Positions 30,775 through 40,532 of a stretch of DNA of 64,000 bases are shown piece by piece. The DNA comes from Neisseria bergeri (GTDB lineage Bacteria > Pseudomonadota > Gammaproteobacteria > Burkholderiales > Neisseriaceae): NCBI GenBank assembly GCA_003044455.1, contig POWY01000005.1, positions 1 to 64,000 on the forward strand, read 5' to 3'. The position numbers and the translations under genes are program-made. The notes beneath the pieces are model-generated. The model was not told the DNA's origin. It saw nothing but the letters and a program-made list of their open reading frames with translations, and did not search any database. Positions within the stretch are counted from its first letter, which is position 1. Every line of letters begins with the position of its first letter.

Positions 30775-32502
30775 TTACGCCTTTCCGTCCGCACGCATAT
30801 GCGGCGGAAGTACCATTTCGTCCAAACCTTTGCCGTTGCCGACCATGGGCATCACATTCTGTTTCTGGTCGGTCAGGAAGTCGATAAACACCAGCCTGTC
30901 TTTTTGGTTCAATGCTTCCAACAACGCACCTTCCACATCAGACTTCTTGTCCACGCGGATACCGATATGGCCGTATGCCTCGGCAAGTTTGACGAAATCG
31001 GGCAAAGAATCGAAATAGGTTTCCGACTCTCGTCCGCCGTAATATATTTCCTGCCACTGGCGTACCATACCGAGATAACCGTTGTTCAGCGTAATGACGT
31101 TAACCGGAATCCGATATTGGAAACAGGTGGACAACTCTTGGATGTTCATCTGGATCGAGCCGTCGCCGGTAATACAGAATACGTCTTGATCCGGGGCAGC
31201 AAGTTTCGCACCAATCGCATAAGGCAGACCTACGCCCATCGTACCCAAACCGCCGGAATTGAGCCATTGGCGCGGACGTTCGAAGGGATAATATTGAGCC
31301 GCAAACATTTGATGCTGCCCTACATCCGATGTGATGATTGCCGAATTGCCGGTAATCTCGGCAAGCTTCTGAATCACATATTGGGGTTTGATAATTTCGC
31401 TGCCGTTGTCAAACCACAAGCAATCTCGGGAACGCCATTCCTCTATGGTTTTCCACCATTTGCCCAAAGCATCTTCAGACGGCATGGACTCTTGTTTTTG
31501 CCACAGCGCAACCATCTCGGACAAAACGTTTTTCACGTCGCCGACAATCGGAATATCCACCTTCACGCGTTTGGCGATGCTGGAAGGGTCGACATCAATA
31601 TGGATAACCTTCTTCGCCTTCTCGAAAAATTTGGACGGTACGGAAACCACACGGTCGTCAAAACGCGCACCTACGGCCAGAACGACATCCGCATTCTGCA
31701 TGGCAAGGTTTGCCTCGTAAGTACCGTGCATACCGAGCATACCGAGGAATTGGCGGTCGCTGGAAGGATAAGCACCCAAGCCCATCAGCGTACCCGTACA
31801 CGGAGCACCCGTCATTCGGACAAATCGGGTCAGCTCTTCAGAAGCATTACCCAACACCACGCCGCCGCCAAAATAGACGACCGGACGTTTGGCAGATGCC
31901 AACATCTGCACGGCCTTTTTAATCTGACCAATATGCCCTTGAACAACCGGTTGATACGAACGGATAAAAATGTCTTCCTGAGGATAGCTGAATTTCGCCA
32001 TCGCCTGCGTAACATCTTTCGGGACATCGACCACCACGGGCCCCGACCGGCCGCTTGCGGCAATTTGGAATGCCTTTTTAATGGTTTCCGCCAACTCATT
32101 GATGTCCGTAACCAGGAAATTGTGTTTGACGCACGGACGGGTAATGCCCACCGTATCAACTTCTTGGAACGCATCCGTACCAATCAGGGAATTGCCTACC
32201 TGTCCGCTGATGACCACCATCGGAATCGAATCCGTATAGGCAGTAGCAATACCGGTCAGCGCATTGGTAACGCCCGGACCGGATGTAACCAATGCCACGC
32301 CCACCTTACCGCTGACGCGCGCATACGCATCTGCCGCGTGTACTGCCGCCTGCTCATGGCGGGTAAGAATGTGTTTGAATTTATTGAGTTGGAACAGGGC
32401 ATCGTAGATTTCGATAACCGCACCACCGGGATAACCGAAAACGTACTCGACGCCTTCGGCTTTGAGACTCTGCACTATGATTTGTGCGCCTGATAACTGC
32501 AT
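30775..32502 (-). CDS. ilvI: Acetolactate synthase large (catalytic) subunit
   Basis: This 575-residue TPP enzyme condenses pyruvate to acetolactate. It has the N-terminal Pyr domain (EGVEYVFGYPGGAVIEIYDA, catalytic Glu near HEQAAVHAADAYAR), a central FAD-type domain, and the C-terminal TPP site GDGSIQMNIQEL...NNGYLGMVRQW. Start ATG 32502 follows AAAGAGGTCG. It is first in an ilvI-ilvH unit; about 400 bases of leader lie upstream. Some would name it ilvB. Confidence 0.95.
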   Translation of the reverse strand: MQLSGAQIIVQSLKAEGVEYVFGYPGGAVIEIYDALFQLNKFKHILTRHEQAAVHAADAYARVSGKVGVALVTSGPGVTNALTGIATAYTDSIPMVVISGQVGNSLIGTDAFQEVDTVGITRPCVKHNFLVTDINELAETIKKAFQIAASGRSGPVVVDVPKDVTQAMAKFSYPQEDIFIRSYQPVVQGHIGQIKKAVQMLASAKRPVVYFGGGVVLGNASEELTRFVRMTGAPCTGTLMGLGAYPSSDRQFLGMLGMHGTYEANLAMQNADVVLAVGARFDDRVVSVPSKFFEKAKKVIHIDVDPSSIAKRVKVDIPIVGDVKNVLSEMVALWQKQESMPSEDALGKWWKTIEEWRSRDCLWFDNGSEIIKPQYVIQKLAEITGNSAIITSDVGQHQMFAAQYYPFERPRQWLNSGGLGTMGVGLPYAIGAKLAAPDQDVFCITGDGSIQMNIQELSTCFQYRIPVNVITLNNGYLGMVRQWQEIYYGGRESETYFDSLPDFVKLAEAYGHIGIRVDKKSDVEGALLEALNQKDRLVFIDFLTDQKQNVMPMVGNGKGLDEMVLPPHMRADGKA

Positions 32503-32919
32503 AACGACCTCTTTTATACGGTTTCAAACCAATAGGGACAAACCGCTTTGCCACAGCACCTGTAATGCAATCCCACCAAGCAGCGATTTAGGGTACGCGC
32601 ATTGGAAGAACACGGCAACAGACGGATTATCCAATCAATTGGAAAGGAACACAGAGTTTGTGAAAAAGAGTAGAAACGATAACGCAAACCGACAGTTCAA
32701 TCAAGAAAAATCTTTCATCTTTTAATATTTTTTGAAGACGGAGAAATTATTGATTGATTTTAAAAGAATAAAATCAGGAGCGCCTTTTTTGAAAGATGAA
32801 AATTGTTGACAGTTTGCATGAGGGCAGATGTGAAAAAACCCTTCTTCGGTATCAAGAATTTTAAAATTTACAGGGTTTCATCCCAATTAAAGACTCGGGA
32901 TATTGATTGAACTTGATTT
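32503..32919 (-). promoter_or_regulatory. Long upstream region of ilvI; possible promoter and leader
   Basis: No protein gene is supported. On the minus strand TTGATT-17-TATCGT (about 32660-32690) is a weak promoter match, implying a leader near 150-180 bases with a TCCAATTGATTGGA palindrome (about 32630-32643). No convincing leader peptide rich in Ile, Val or Leu codons was found, so attenuation is not shown. Farther upstream (32810-32919) nothing is recognised apart from the Correia edge. Confidence 0.35.
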
Positions 32920-33026
32920 TATAGTGGATTAACTTTAAACCAGTACGGCGTTGCCTCGCCTTGCCGTACTATTTGTACTGTCTGCGGCTTCGTCGCCTTG
33001 TCCTGATTTAAATTTAATCCAATATA
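32920..33026. mobile_element. Correia element with a degraded right end
   Basis: The left end is TATAGTGGATTAACTTTAAA. The right end is TTTAAATTTAATCCAATATA, with CACT changed to CAAT. The short core is intact. It lies upstream of ilvI; the left end read toward ilvI is CCACTATAAAATC. Confidence 0.92.
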
Positions 33027-33187
33027 TTTTTGATATATCAAAAATATTCCCAACCATACTTCCTGAAAATAGCTCATTGCACCGGACTGTATTGGGCGGC
33101 ATTGACAGAACCAAGAGGGCTAACAACGACTTAAGATATTGATTGTATTTAGTCTTATCTATTTCAGTAAATAGCAATAGACAAAAA

Positions 33188-33208
33188 AATAACCGCTATA
33201 AAGCGGTT
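33188..33208 (-). terminator. Terminator of tRNA-Leu
   Basis: On the minus strand AACCGCTTTATAGCGGTT is a 7-bp hairpin followed by ATTTTTTT, starting right after the tRNA 3' end. Confidence 0.85.
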
Positions 33209-33209
33209 G

Positions 33210-33294
33210 TGGTGCCCAGGGTCGGACTCGAACCGACACACCTTGCGGCGGGGGATTTTGAGTCCCCTGCGTCTACCAATTTCGCCACCTGGGC
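33210..33294 (-). tRNA. tRNA-Leu (CAA)
   Basis: Read on the minus strand, GCCCAGG pairs with CCTGGGC to form the acceptor. The anticodon stem GGGGA/TCCCC holds loop CTCAAAA, giving anticodon CAA for UUG. A variable arm (GCCGCAAGGTGT) marks it as type II. The T arm contains GTTCGAGTC. CCA is encoded. An intrinsic terminator follows at once. Confidence 0.95.
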
Positions 33295-33570
33295 CAGTGA
33301 AGAAGTCGCCATTATAATGGCTTTTGAGATTCTGTAAACCTTTTTTTGAAATTATTTTATCTGTTTTTATTTTGTTTTTTGATTTTAAATAAAATTTTTA
33401 TTATTTTAATCTTGCTGTGCTTTCCGCTTCAAAGCATTCTGTATGATTCGGCAATTCCTGCCGTACGGACAATGTAAAAAATACTACATTAAATCTGCCA
33501 AACGCGTTAAGATGGAAATATTCAAATTCCGTACAAATCAGGTTTTTCTATTTATTCTTGGGAGATTGTC

Positions 33571-34224
33571 ATGTTTTCTGTACCGCGTTCCTTTTTGCTG
33601 GGCGTTTTCGCACTTGCCTCGCTTGCCGCCTGCAAACCTCAAGACAACAGTGCGGCGCAAGCCGCTTCTTCAAGTGCATCCGCGCCGGCTGCGGAAAATG
33701 CGGCAAAACCGCAAACACGCGGTACGGATATGCGTAAGGAAGACATCGGCGGCGATTTCACGCTGACCGACGGCGAAGGCAAGCCTTTCAGCCTGAGCGA
33801 TTTGAAAGGCAAGGTCGTGATTCTGTCTTTCGGCTATACGCACTGTCCCGATGTCTGCCCCACCGAGCTGCTGACTTATAGCGACACGTTGAAGCAGTTG
33901 GGCGATCGGGCTAAAGATGTGAAAGTGGTGTTCGTCAGCATCGACCCCGAGCGCGATACGCCCGAAATCATCGGCAAATATGCCAAGCAGTTCAATCCGG
34001 ACTTTATCGGTCTGACGGCAACGGGCGGCCAAAGCCTGCCGGTTGTCAAACAGCAATACCGCGTGGTTTCTGCCAAAGTCAATCAAAAAGAAGACGGCGA
34101 AAACTATTTGGTCGACCACTCTTCCGGTGCGTATCTCATCGACAAAAACGGTGAGGTTGCCATTTTCTCGCCTTACGGAAGCGAGCCGGAAACGATTGCC
34201 GCCGATGTGAGAACCCTGCTCTGA
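33571..34224 (+). CDS. SCO1/SenC-family copper lipoprotein
   Basis: This 217-residue thioredoxin-fold protein helps assemble cytochrome oxidase and protects against oxidative stress. The N terminus is a lipoprotein signal with lipobox LASLAAC, then a Ser/Ala linker. The copper motif is YTHCPDVCPTELLT (CxxxC), and the third ligand His is in YLVDHSSGAYLID. ATG 33571 follows GGGAGATTGTC. The 270 bases upstream (33300-33570) are a very AT-rich promoter region without another gene. It pairs functionally with the PCuAC chaperone at 7.7 kb. Confidence 0.92.
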   Translation: MFSVPRSFLLGVFALASLAACKPQDNSAAQAASSSASAPAAENAAKPQTRGTDMRKEDIGGDFTLTDGEGKPFSLSDLKGKVVILSFGYTHCPDVCPTELLTYSDTLKQLGDRAKDVKVVFVSIDPERDTPEIIGKYAKQFNPDFIGLTATGGQSLPVVKQQYRVVSAKVNQKEDGENYLVDHSSGAYLIDKNGEVAIFSPYGSEPETIAADVRTLL

Positions 34225-34233
34225 TAAAACCGT

Positions 34234-34270
34234 ATGCCGTCTGAACCGCCGATGCCTGTTCAGACGGCAT
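34234..34270 (+). terminator. Uptake-sequence inverted pair between sco and hisG
   Basis: ATGCCGTCTGAAC and GTTCAGACGGCAT with an 11-base loop, 9 bases past the sco stop. Confidence 0.8.
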
Positions 34271-34302
34271 TATTGTTTCAACCGACAAAGGACATCCAAA
34301 CC

Positions 34303-34956
34303 ATGCAGGATAATGCTTTGACCATCGCCTTATCCAAAGGGCGCATTTTTGAGGAGACGCTGCCGCTGCTTGCCGCTGCCGGCATTGTTCCGACTGAAGA
34401 GCCCGAAAAATCGCGCAAGCTGATTATCGGGACGAACCATGAAAACATCCGCCTTGTCATTGTCCGCGCAACCGATGTTCCGACTTATGTCCGCTACGGT
34501 GCGGCGGACTTCGGCATTGCGGGCAAAGACGTGCTGATCGAACACGGCGGCACGGGGCTTTACCGGCCTTTGAATTTGGAGATTGCCAAGTGCCGCATGA
34601 TGGTTGCTGTGCGTAAAGGGTTTGATTACGAAGCAGCTTCGCAACCCGGATGCCGTCTGAAGATTGCCACGAAGTATCCCGAAACTGCCGCATCGCATTT
34701 TGCGGGCAAAGGCGTGCACGTGGACATTATCAAACTGTACGGCTCGATGGAACTTGCGCCGCTGGTCGGCTTGAGCGATGCGATTGTGGACTTGGTTTCG
34801 ACGGGCAACACCTTGAAGGCAAACGGCTTGGAGGCAGTCGAACACATCGTCGACATTTCCAGCTACCTGGTGGTCAACAAGGCTGCTTTGAAAACGAAAT
34901 ACGCGCTGCTGGAGCCGATTATTCAGGCGTTCGGCGGCGCAGTGAAGGCGAAGTGA
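34303..34956 (+). CDS. hisG: ATP phosphoribosyltransferase, short form
   Basis: HisG makes phosphoribosyl-ATP, the first step of histidine synthesis. The 217-residue product starts [20 protein letters not shown] and has [20 protein letters not shown], the substrate loop and the PRPP-binding [20 protein letters not shown]. It lacks the C-terminal regulatory ACT domain (long forms are about 300 residues), so activity needs a HisZ partner encoded elsewhere. Start 34303 is chosen because the frame upstream is the uptake hairpin (MPSEPP). Confidence 0.94.
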   Translation: MQDNALTIALSKGRIFEETLPLLAAAGIVPTEEPEKSRKLIIGTNHENIRLVIVRATDVPTYVRYGAADFGIAGKDVLIEHGGTGLYRPLNLEIAKCRMMVAVRKGFDYEAASQPGCRLKIATKYPETAASHFAGKGVHVDIIKLYGSMELAPLVGLSDAIVDLVSTGNTLKANGLEAVEHIVDISSYLVVNKAALKTKYALLEPIIQAFGGAVKAK

Positions 34957-34979
34957 GCATTCATTTGAATAAAGATGCG

Positions 34980-35024
34980 TTTTCAGACGACCCTATCCGT
35001 TCCCGCCGACAGGTCGTCTGAAAA
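34980..35024 (+). terminator. Hairpin of mucosa-type uptake sequences after hisG
   Basis: TTTTCAGACGACC and AGGTCGTCTGAAAA form the stem. This is the AGGTCGTCTGAA dialect rather than ATGCCGTCTGAA, next to the GIY-YIG gene. Confidence 0.75.
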
Positions 35025-35059
35025 TATCATCGGCAGTAAACTGTATAGGAGAAGTTAAA

Positions 35060-35959
35060 ATGGTTGCAAAAATAAAAAAATTCTCAGATTCAACCCTTTC
35101 CGTTTTGAATAACGGCGAGCGTCGATTTTATGTCTATTGTCTGACCGACCTGAAAAAAGACAAAATCCTCTACATCGGCAAAGGCTGCGGTAATCGTATC
35201 TTCGAGCATGAATGGGTTGCTAGTCGTTCACAAGACCCAGTCTCCGGCGAGATTATCGATCGGAAACTCAAAGCCATCTCCAAATGCAAGAAACTCGGTC
35301 GCTATATCATCAGCTATCATCTGACTGAGGTCGAAGCGCTCGCCGCCGAATCTGCCTTAATTCATTTTGTTAAATCTGTCTTGGGTAAAAAACTCAAAAA
35401 TAAAATTGCCGGGCATGGTCCGGGTGGTATTAGCGTAGAAGAACTAGATCGCCGCTTTGGATTCTCTTCTCTCCCACTTGATAAGATTAACCCCGACGGG
35501 CTGATTCTCGCCATCAAAATCCACAATGCTTTCGATTTAGATACTGACGAAGAATTAGACTACCTTTTCGACAACCAAGACGATGCCAACCTCAAATCGC
35601 GTACGTTGGGCAACTGGGTTATCGGTAAAGATGTTGCTTCAAAAGTGAAATACGTTATCGGCGTTCACACCGGTCTGCAAAACGCTGTTGTCAGTGCGTA
35701 CGAAGTGGACGGTTTTGAAACAATGACTGAGGAAACCAAAAACGGCAGAAAACAAACCCGTTACCGTTTCCGTACTACCTCTCGTAGCGAAGAGGTATTA
35801 GCCAAACTCGGTCTGCAACAAAAATGCCTGCCCGAATTGAAGTTTGGTAGTGGGGGAGAAAAAGCGTATATCAGACCCAAAACAGAGACAGAAACTGAAC
35901 AAGAGAATATTCAGACGACCCCCAATCCAAAAATAAAAAAGGAAAAAACCAAATCATGA
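35060..35959 (+). CDS. GIY-YIG domain protein inserted in the his cluster
   Basis: This 299-residue basic protein has an N-terminal GIY-YIG nuclease-like domain: [20 protein letters not shown] with [11 protein letters not shown] (residues about 21-55) and an [14 protein letters not shown] helix with the Glu expected for metal binding. It resembles LEM-3-type GIY-YIG domains. The central part ([24 protein letters not shown]) is unknown. The tail is Lys-rich. The start has AGGAGAAG upstream. Its stop overlaps hisD (ATGA). No histidine role is known. Flanking mucosa-type uptake sequences and lower GC suggest import. Confidence 0.8.
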   Translation: MVAKIKKFSDSTLSVLNNGERRFYVYCLTDLKKDKILYIGKGCGNRIFEHEWVASRSQDPVSGEIIDRKLKAISKCKKLGRYIISYHLTEVEALAAESALIHFVKSVLGKKLKNKIAGHGPGGISVEELDRRFGFSSLPLDKINPDGLILAIKIHNAFDLDTDEELDYLFDNQDDANLKSRTLGNWVIGKDVASKVKYVIGVHTGLQNAVVSAYEVDGFETMTEETKNGRKQTRYRFRTTSRSEEVLAKLGLQQKCLPELKFGSGGEKAYIRPKTETETEQENIQTTPNPKIKKEKTKS

Positions 35960-37245
35960 AAAAACTCAACACCCAATCACCCGATTTCCAAGCTAAACTC
36001 AAAGCCCTGCTGGCTTTTGAAACCGCGCAAAACCCCGAAACCGAACGCATCGTTGCCGACATTTGCGCCGATGTGCAAAAGCGCGGCGATGCGGCTTTGA
36101 TTGAATACACCAACAAATTCGACCGGGCAAACGCTCAAAGCATCAATGATTTAATACTCACGCAAGCCGATTTGAAAGCCGCGTTCGAGCGCATTCCGAA
36201 CGACGTTCAGACGGCATTGCGGATTGCCGCCCGCCGTGTCGAAAGCTACCACCAACGCCAAAAAATGGAATCGTGGAGCTACACCGACGAAGACGGCACG
36301 CTGTTGGGGCAACAGATTACCCCGCTTGACCGCGTCGGTATTTACGTCCCCGGCGGCAAGGCGGCATATCCGAGTTCCGTCATCATGAACGCGATGCCCG
36401 CCCACGTCGCAGGCGTGAAAGAAATCATTATGGTTGTCCCCACGCCCAAAGGTGAACGCAACGACATCGTGCTTGCCGCCGCATACGTCGCCGGTGTAAC
36501 CAAAGTCTTCACCGTCGGCGGCGCGCAAGCCATCGCCGCCCTCGCCTACGGCACGGAAACCATCCCCCAAGTCGATAAAATCACCGGCCCGGGCAACGCC
36601 TTCGTCGCCGCCGCCAAACGCCGCGTGTTCGGCGTGGTCGGCATCGACATGGTAGCTGGGCCGTCTGAAATCCTGGTCATCGCCGACGGCATGACACCCG
36701 CCGATTGGGTGGCGATGGATTTGTTCAGCCAGGCCGAACACGACGAAATTGCCCAAGCCATCTTAATCGGCACGTCGCAAACGTATCTCGACGAAATAGA
36801 AGCCGCCATGAACCGCCTGATCGAAACCATGCCGCGCCGCGACATCATCAAAGCCTCGCTCGGCAACAGGGGCGCGATGATACTCGCCAAAGACTTGGAC
36901 GAAGCCTGCGAAATCGCCAACTACATTTCCCCCGAACACTTGGAACTGTCAGTCGAAAACCCGCAGGAATGGGCGAAAAAAATCCGCCACGCCGGCGCGA
37001 TTTTCATGGGACGCTACACTAGCGAAAGCCTCGGCGACTACTGCGCCGGCCCCAACCACGTCCTGCCCACCAGCCGCACCGCACGCTTTTCCTCGCCTTT
37101 AGGGACATATGATTTCCAAAAACGCTCCAGCCTGATTCAGGTTTCGGAACAGGGTGCGCAAAAATTAGGCGAAACCGCCAGCGTGCTGGCACACGGCGAA
37201 AGCCTGACCGCCCACGCCCGCGCAGCAGAGTTCCGTATGAAATAA
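35956..37245 (+). CDS. hisD: Histidinol dehydrogenase
   Basis: HisD oxidises histidinol to histidine in two NAD steps. The 429-residue product has [53 protein letters not shown], the catalytic His pair in [12 protein letters not shown] and [20 protein letters not shown]. The ATG overlaps the stop of the GIY-YIG gene by 4 bases, so translation is coupled to it. hisC follows after 45 bases. Confidence 0.96.
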   Translation: MKKLNTQSPDFQAKLKALLAFETAQNPETERIVADICADVQKRGDAALIEYTNKFDRANAQSINDLILTQADLKAAFERIPNDVQTALRIAARRVESYHQRQKMESWSYTDEDGTLLGQQITPLDRVGIYVPGGKAAYPSSVIMNAMPAHVAGVKEIIMVVPTPKGERNDIVLAAAYVAGVTKVFTVGGAQAIAALAYGTETIPQVDKITGPGNAFVAAAKRRVFGVVGIDMVAGPSEILVIADGMTPADWVAMDLFSQAEHDEIAQAILIGTSQTYLDEIEAAMNRLIETMPRRDIIKASLGNRGAMILAKDLDEACEIANYISPEHLELSVENPQEWAKKIRHAGAIFMGRYTSESLGDYCAGPNHVLPTSRTARFSSPLGTYDFQKRSSLIQVSEQGAQKLGETASVLAHGESLTAHARAAEFRMK

Positions 37246-37290
37246 TGCCGAAACGGCGTACAGGCATATTCCAACCATTAAGGAAACACG

Positions 37291-38388
37291 ATGAAATCCG
37301 TCCGACACCTCATCCGCGACGACATACGGGCTATGTCGGCATATCAGATTGCCGACGTTCCGCCCAGTTTTGCCAAACTCGATGCGATGGAAAGCCCCGC
37401 CCATCCTTTCGAGGGGCACGAAGCCCTGATGCGGGAATGGCGGGCGCAACTGGCATCCGCCCCCATCCACCTCTATCCCGACCCCGCAAAGAGCGGTTTG
37501 CAGGAAGCATTGCGTTCGGCGTTCGACATCCCTGACTGCGCCGCCGTCGCCTTAGGCAACGGTTCGGACGAGCTGATACAGTTCATCACCATGCTGACCG
37601 CCAAACCGGGCGCGGCAATGTTGGCAGCCGAACCCGGTTTCGTCATGTACCGCCACAATGCCGCCCTTTACGGTATGGATTATGTCGGCATTCCATTGAA
37701 CGGAGATTTCACCCTCAACCTGCCCGCCGTCCTCGAAGCCGTCAGGAAGCACCGCCCTGCCCTGACCTTTATCGCCTACCCGAACAACCCGACCGGCGTA
37801 TGTTTCGCGCGTGCCGAAATCGAAGCCGTCATCGAGGCCTCAGACGGCATCGTCGTGGTCGACGAAGCCTACGGCGCATTCAACGGCGACAGCTTCCTGC
37901 CTCAGGCAGGCAGGATTCCCAACCTGATAGTCTTACGCACCCTCAGCAAAATCGGTTTTGCCGGACTGCGTATCGGTTATGCGGCAAGCTGTCCCGAAGT
38001 CATCGGCGAATTGCAAAAAATCCTGCCGCCCTACAATATGAACCAACTGAGCCTGACCACCGCCAAACTCGCCCTGCAACACTACGGCATCATCTCTGCC
38101 AACATCGACAGCCTGAAAAACGAACGCGAACGGATGTTCGCCGAATTGGGCAAAATATGCCGTCTGAACGCCTTTCCAAGTCAGGCAAACTTCATTACCA
38201 TACGCGTACCCGATGCCGATTTGTTGTTTGACACGTTCAAACAAAACCGCATCCTGGTCAAAAAACTGCACGGCGCACACCCGCTTTTGGAACACTGCCT
38301 GCGTATTACCGTAGGCAGCCCCGCACAAAACGATGCCGTTCTCGACATCATCCGCCAACTTTACTGCCAACCAACGGATTTCCTATGA
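37291..38388 (+). CDS. hisC: Histidinol-phosphate aminotransferase
   Basis: This class II PLP aminotransferase has 365 residues. It carries [32 protein letters not shown] (Asp and Tyr for PLP) and the Schiff-base Lys in [24 protein letters not shown] lies before ATG 37291. The stop overlaps the hisB start by 4 bases (ATGA). Confidence 0.95.
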   Translation: MKSVRHLIRDDIRAMSAYQIADVPPSFAKLDAMESPAHPFEGHEALMREWRAQLASAPIHLYPDPAKSGLQEALRSAFDIPDCAAVALGNGSDELIQFITMLTAKPGAAMLAAEPGFVMYRHNAALYGMDYVGIPLNGDFTLNLPAVLEAVRKHRPALTFIAYPNNPTGVCFARAEIEAVIEASDGIVVVDEAYGAFNGDSFLPQAGRIPNLIVLRTLSKIGFAGLRIGYAASCPEVIGELQKILPPYNMNQLSLTTAKLALQHYGIISANIDSLKNERERMFAELGKICRLNAFPSQANFITIRVPDADLLFDTFKQNRILVKKLHGAHPLLEHCLRITVGSPAQNDAVLDIIRQLYCQPTDFL

Positions 38389-39302
38389 ATTTGACTAAAA
38401 CACAACGCCACCTGAACAACTTCCTGACCCTCGCCCAAGAAGCAGGTTCGCTGTCCAAGCTCGCCAAACTCTGCGGCTACCGCACCCCCGTCTCACTTTA
38501 CAAACTCAAACAACGCCTTGAAAAGCAGGCAGAAGACCCCGACGCGCGCGGCATCCGTCCCAGCCTGATGGCAAAACTCGAAAAACACACCGGCAAACCC
38601 AAAGGCTGGCTCGACAGAAAACACCGCGAACGCACTGTCCCCGAAACCGCCGCAGAAAACACCGGAACTGCCGAAACCCAAATTGCCGAAACCGCATCCG
38701 CTGCCGGCTGCCGCAGCGTTACCGTCAACCGCCATACCTGCGAAACCCAAATTACCGTCTCCATCAACCTCGACGGCAGCGGCAAAAGCAGGCTGGATAC
38801 CGGCGTTCCCTTCCTCGAACACATGATCGACCAAATCGCCCGCCACGGCATGATCGACATCGACATCAGCTGCAAAGGCGACCTGCACATCGATGACCAC
38901 CACACCGTCGAAGACATCGGCATCACACTCGGACAGGCAATCCGGCAGGCACTCGGAGACAAAAAAGGCATCCGCCGCTACGGACACGCCTACGTCCCGC
39001 TCGACGAAGCCCTCAGCCGCGTCGTCATCGACCTTTCCGGCCGCCCCGGACTCGTGTACAACATCGAATTTACCCGCGCCCTGATTGGACGTTTCGATGT
39101 CGATTTGTTTGAAGAATTTTTCCACGGCATCGTCAACCACAGTATGATGACCCTGCACATCGACAACCTCAGCGGCAAAAACGCCCACCATCAGGCGGAA
39201 ACCGTATTCAAAGCCTTCGGGCGCGCCCTGCGTATGGCAGTCGAACACGACCCGCGCATGGCAGGGCAAACCCCCTCGACCAAAGGCACGCTGACCGCAT
39301 AA
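38385..39302 (+). CDS. hisB: Imidazoleglycerol-phosphate dehydratase with N-terminal helix-turn-helix extension
   Basis: The C-terminal 190 residues are a complete IGPD domain: [53 protein letters not shown] and [16 protein letters not shown] (metal His pairs). Before it is a 110-residue extension ([40 protein letters not shown], ..[14 protein letters not shown]). The extension looks like a small phage-type DNA-binding helix-turn-helix plus a Thr/Glu/Ala linker. Ordinary IGPD is near 195 residues. The 38385 ATG overlaps hisC, which supports the long form. Confidence 0.92.
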   Translation: MNLTKTQRHLNNFLTLAQEAGSLSKLAKLCGYRTPVSLYKLKQRLEKQAEDPDARGIRPSLMAKLEKHTGKPKGWLDRKHRERTVPETAAENTGTAETQIAETASAAGCRSVTVNRHTCETQITVSINLDGSGKSRLDTGVPFLEHMIDQIARHGMIDIDISCKGDLHIDDHHTVEDIGITLGQAIRQALGDKKGIRRYGHAYVPLDEALSRVVIDLSGRPGLVYNIEFTRALIGRFDVDLFEEFFHGIVNHSMMTLHIDNLSGKNAHHQAETVFKAFGRALRMAVEHDPRMAGQTPSTKGTLTA

Positions 39303-39313
39303 CACCCAAAAAC

Positions 39314-39349
39314 AGGCCGTCTGAAGCGCAGGAAGCCTTCAGACGGCAT
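39314..39349 (+). terminator. Mixed-dialect uptake hairpin ending the his cluster
   Basis: AGGCCGTCTGAAG (AG dialect) pairs with CTTCAGACGGCAT (AT dialect), 11 bases past hisB. Confidence 0.8.
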
Positions 39350-39378
39350 CAAAGCACCCGCAACAAAGGAGAAACACT

Positions 39379-40248
39379 ATGTCCGCAGAAACATACACAC
39401 AAATCGGCTGGATAGGCTTAGGGCAAATGGGCCTGCCTATGGTAACGCGGCTCTTGGACGGCGGCATCGGAGTCGGCGTATACAACCGCTCGCCCGGCAA
39501 AGCCGCCACCTTAGTTGAAAAAGGCGCAAAAGTTTACGGCAGCACCGCCGAACTCGTCCGCGACTATCCCGTCATTTTCCTGATGGTTTCCGACTATGCC
39601 GCCGTGTGCGACATCCTGAACGGAGTCCGCGACGGATTGTCCGGCAAAATCATCATCAATATGAGCACCATCTCCCCGACCGAAAACCTCGCCGTCAAAG
39701 CACTTGTCGAAGCCGCAGGCGGACAGTTTGCCGAAGCCCCAGTTTCCGGTTCGGTCATGCCCGCCACCAACGGCACGCTGCTGATTCTCTTCGGCGGCAG
39801 CGAAGCCATTTTAAACCCGCTGCAAAAAATATTTTCCCTCGTCGGCAAAAAAACCTTCCACTTCGGCGAAGTGGGCAAAGGCTCGGGCGCGAAACTCGTC
39901 TTGAACTCGCTCTTGGGCATTTTCGGCGAAGCGTACAGCGAAGCGATGCTGATGGCGAGGCAGTTCGGCATCGATACCGACGACATCGTCGAAGCCATCG
40001 GCAGCTCGGCAATGGACTCGCCCATGTTCCAAACCAAAAAATCCCTGTGGGCAAACCGCGAATTTCCGCCTGCCTTCGCCCTCAAACACGCCTCCAAAGA
40101 CCTCAACCTCGCCGTCAAAGAGCTTGAACAGGCAGGCAACACCCTGCCCGCCGTCGAAACCGTTGCTGCCAGCTACCGCAAAGCAGTCGAAGCCGGCTAC
40201 GGCGAACAGGACGTTTCCGGCGTTTACCTGAAATTGGCAGAACGCTGA
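39379..40248 (+). CDS. Beta-hydroxyacid dehydrogenase (3-hydroxyisobutyrate dehydrogenase-like)
   Basis: This 289-residue NAD(P)-dependent enzyme has the Rossmann motif IGWIGLGQMGLPMVTRLL, the NMSTISPTENLAVK and EAPVSGSVMPATNGTLLILF substrate blocks, the catalytic Lys in GKGSGAKLVLNSLLGI and the C-terminal LKHASKDLNLAVKE helix. The family reduces glyoxylate/succinic semialdehyde or oxidises hydroxyisobutyrate; which applies here is unknown. AAAGGAG precedes the start. Confidence 0.9.
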   Translation: MSAETYTQIGWIGLGQMGLPMVTRLLDGGIGVGVYNRSPGKAATLVEKGAKVYGSTAELVRDYPVIFLMVSDYAAVCDILNGVRDGLSGKIIINMSTISPTENLAVKALVEAAGGQFAEAPVSGSVMPATNGTLLILFGGSEAILNPLQKIFSLVGKKTFHFGEVGKGSGAKLVLNSLLGIFGEAYSEAMLMARQFGIDTDDIVEAIGSSAMDSPMFQTKKSLWANREFPPAFALKHASKDLNLAVKELEQAGNTLPAVETVAASYRKAVEAGYGEQDVSGVYLKLAER

Positions 40249-40266
40249 TTGCCTTTTCCAAACACA

Positions 40267-40303
40267 ATGCCGTCTGAAGCCCAAAAGCGTTTCAGACGGC
40301 ATT
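40267..40303 (+). terminator. Uptake-sequence inverted pair after the dehydrogenase
   Basis: ATGCCGTCTGAA and TTCAGACGGCAT with a 12-base loop, followed by T5. Confidence 0.85.
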
Positions 40304-40343
40304 TTTATTGCCCCACGCTTGAAATCAGTCCCGATTATGACTA

Positions 40344-40498
40344 TATAGTGGATTAACAAAAATCAGGACAAGGCGACGAAGCCGCAGACAGTACAAATAG
40401 TACGGAACCGATTCACTTGGTGCTTCAGCACCTTAGAGAATCGTTCTCTTTGAGCTAAGACGAGGCAACGCCGTACTGGTTTTTGTTAATCCACTATA
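40344..40498. mobile_element. Correia element, full length (about 155 bp), 35 bases upstream of marR-family gene
   Basis: Ends TATAGTGGATTAACAAAAA and TTTTTGTTAATCCACTATA; internal segment CACTTGGTGCTTCAGCACCT is retained. It is the same long type as 8682-8836, in opposite orientation. The right junction reads CACTATAATCC, giving an exact TATAAT at 40495-40500 pointing to the MarR gene. Confidence 0.95.
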
Positions 40499-40500
40499 AT
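40495..40500 (+). promoter_or_regulatory. Correia-junction -10 box (TATAAT) for the MarR unit
   Basis: The last bases of the Correia element plus AT of the flank make a consensus -10 box, 33 bases before the MarR ATG. No clear TTGACA is seen at -35, so the promoter would rely on the Correia sequence upstream. Confidence 0.5.
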
Positions 40501-40532
40501 CCGCACAAATTTAGTCAATATCGAGACCAATT

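Noticed and set aside
30799-32493. 564-codon plus-strand frame opposite ilvI
   Set aside because: Complementary shadow of acetolactate synthase with no domain similarity.
32806-32834. TTGACA at 32806 as a plus-strand promoter
   Set aside because: No acceptable -10 at 16-18 bases and no plus-strand gene before the tRNA on the opposite strand.
33143-33337. Plus-strand frame reading through tRNA-Leu
   Set aside because: VPRVGLEPTHLAAGDFESP is the well-known translation of an antisense tRNA, not a protein.
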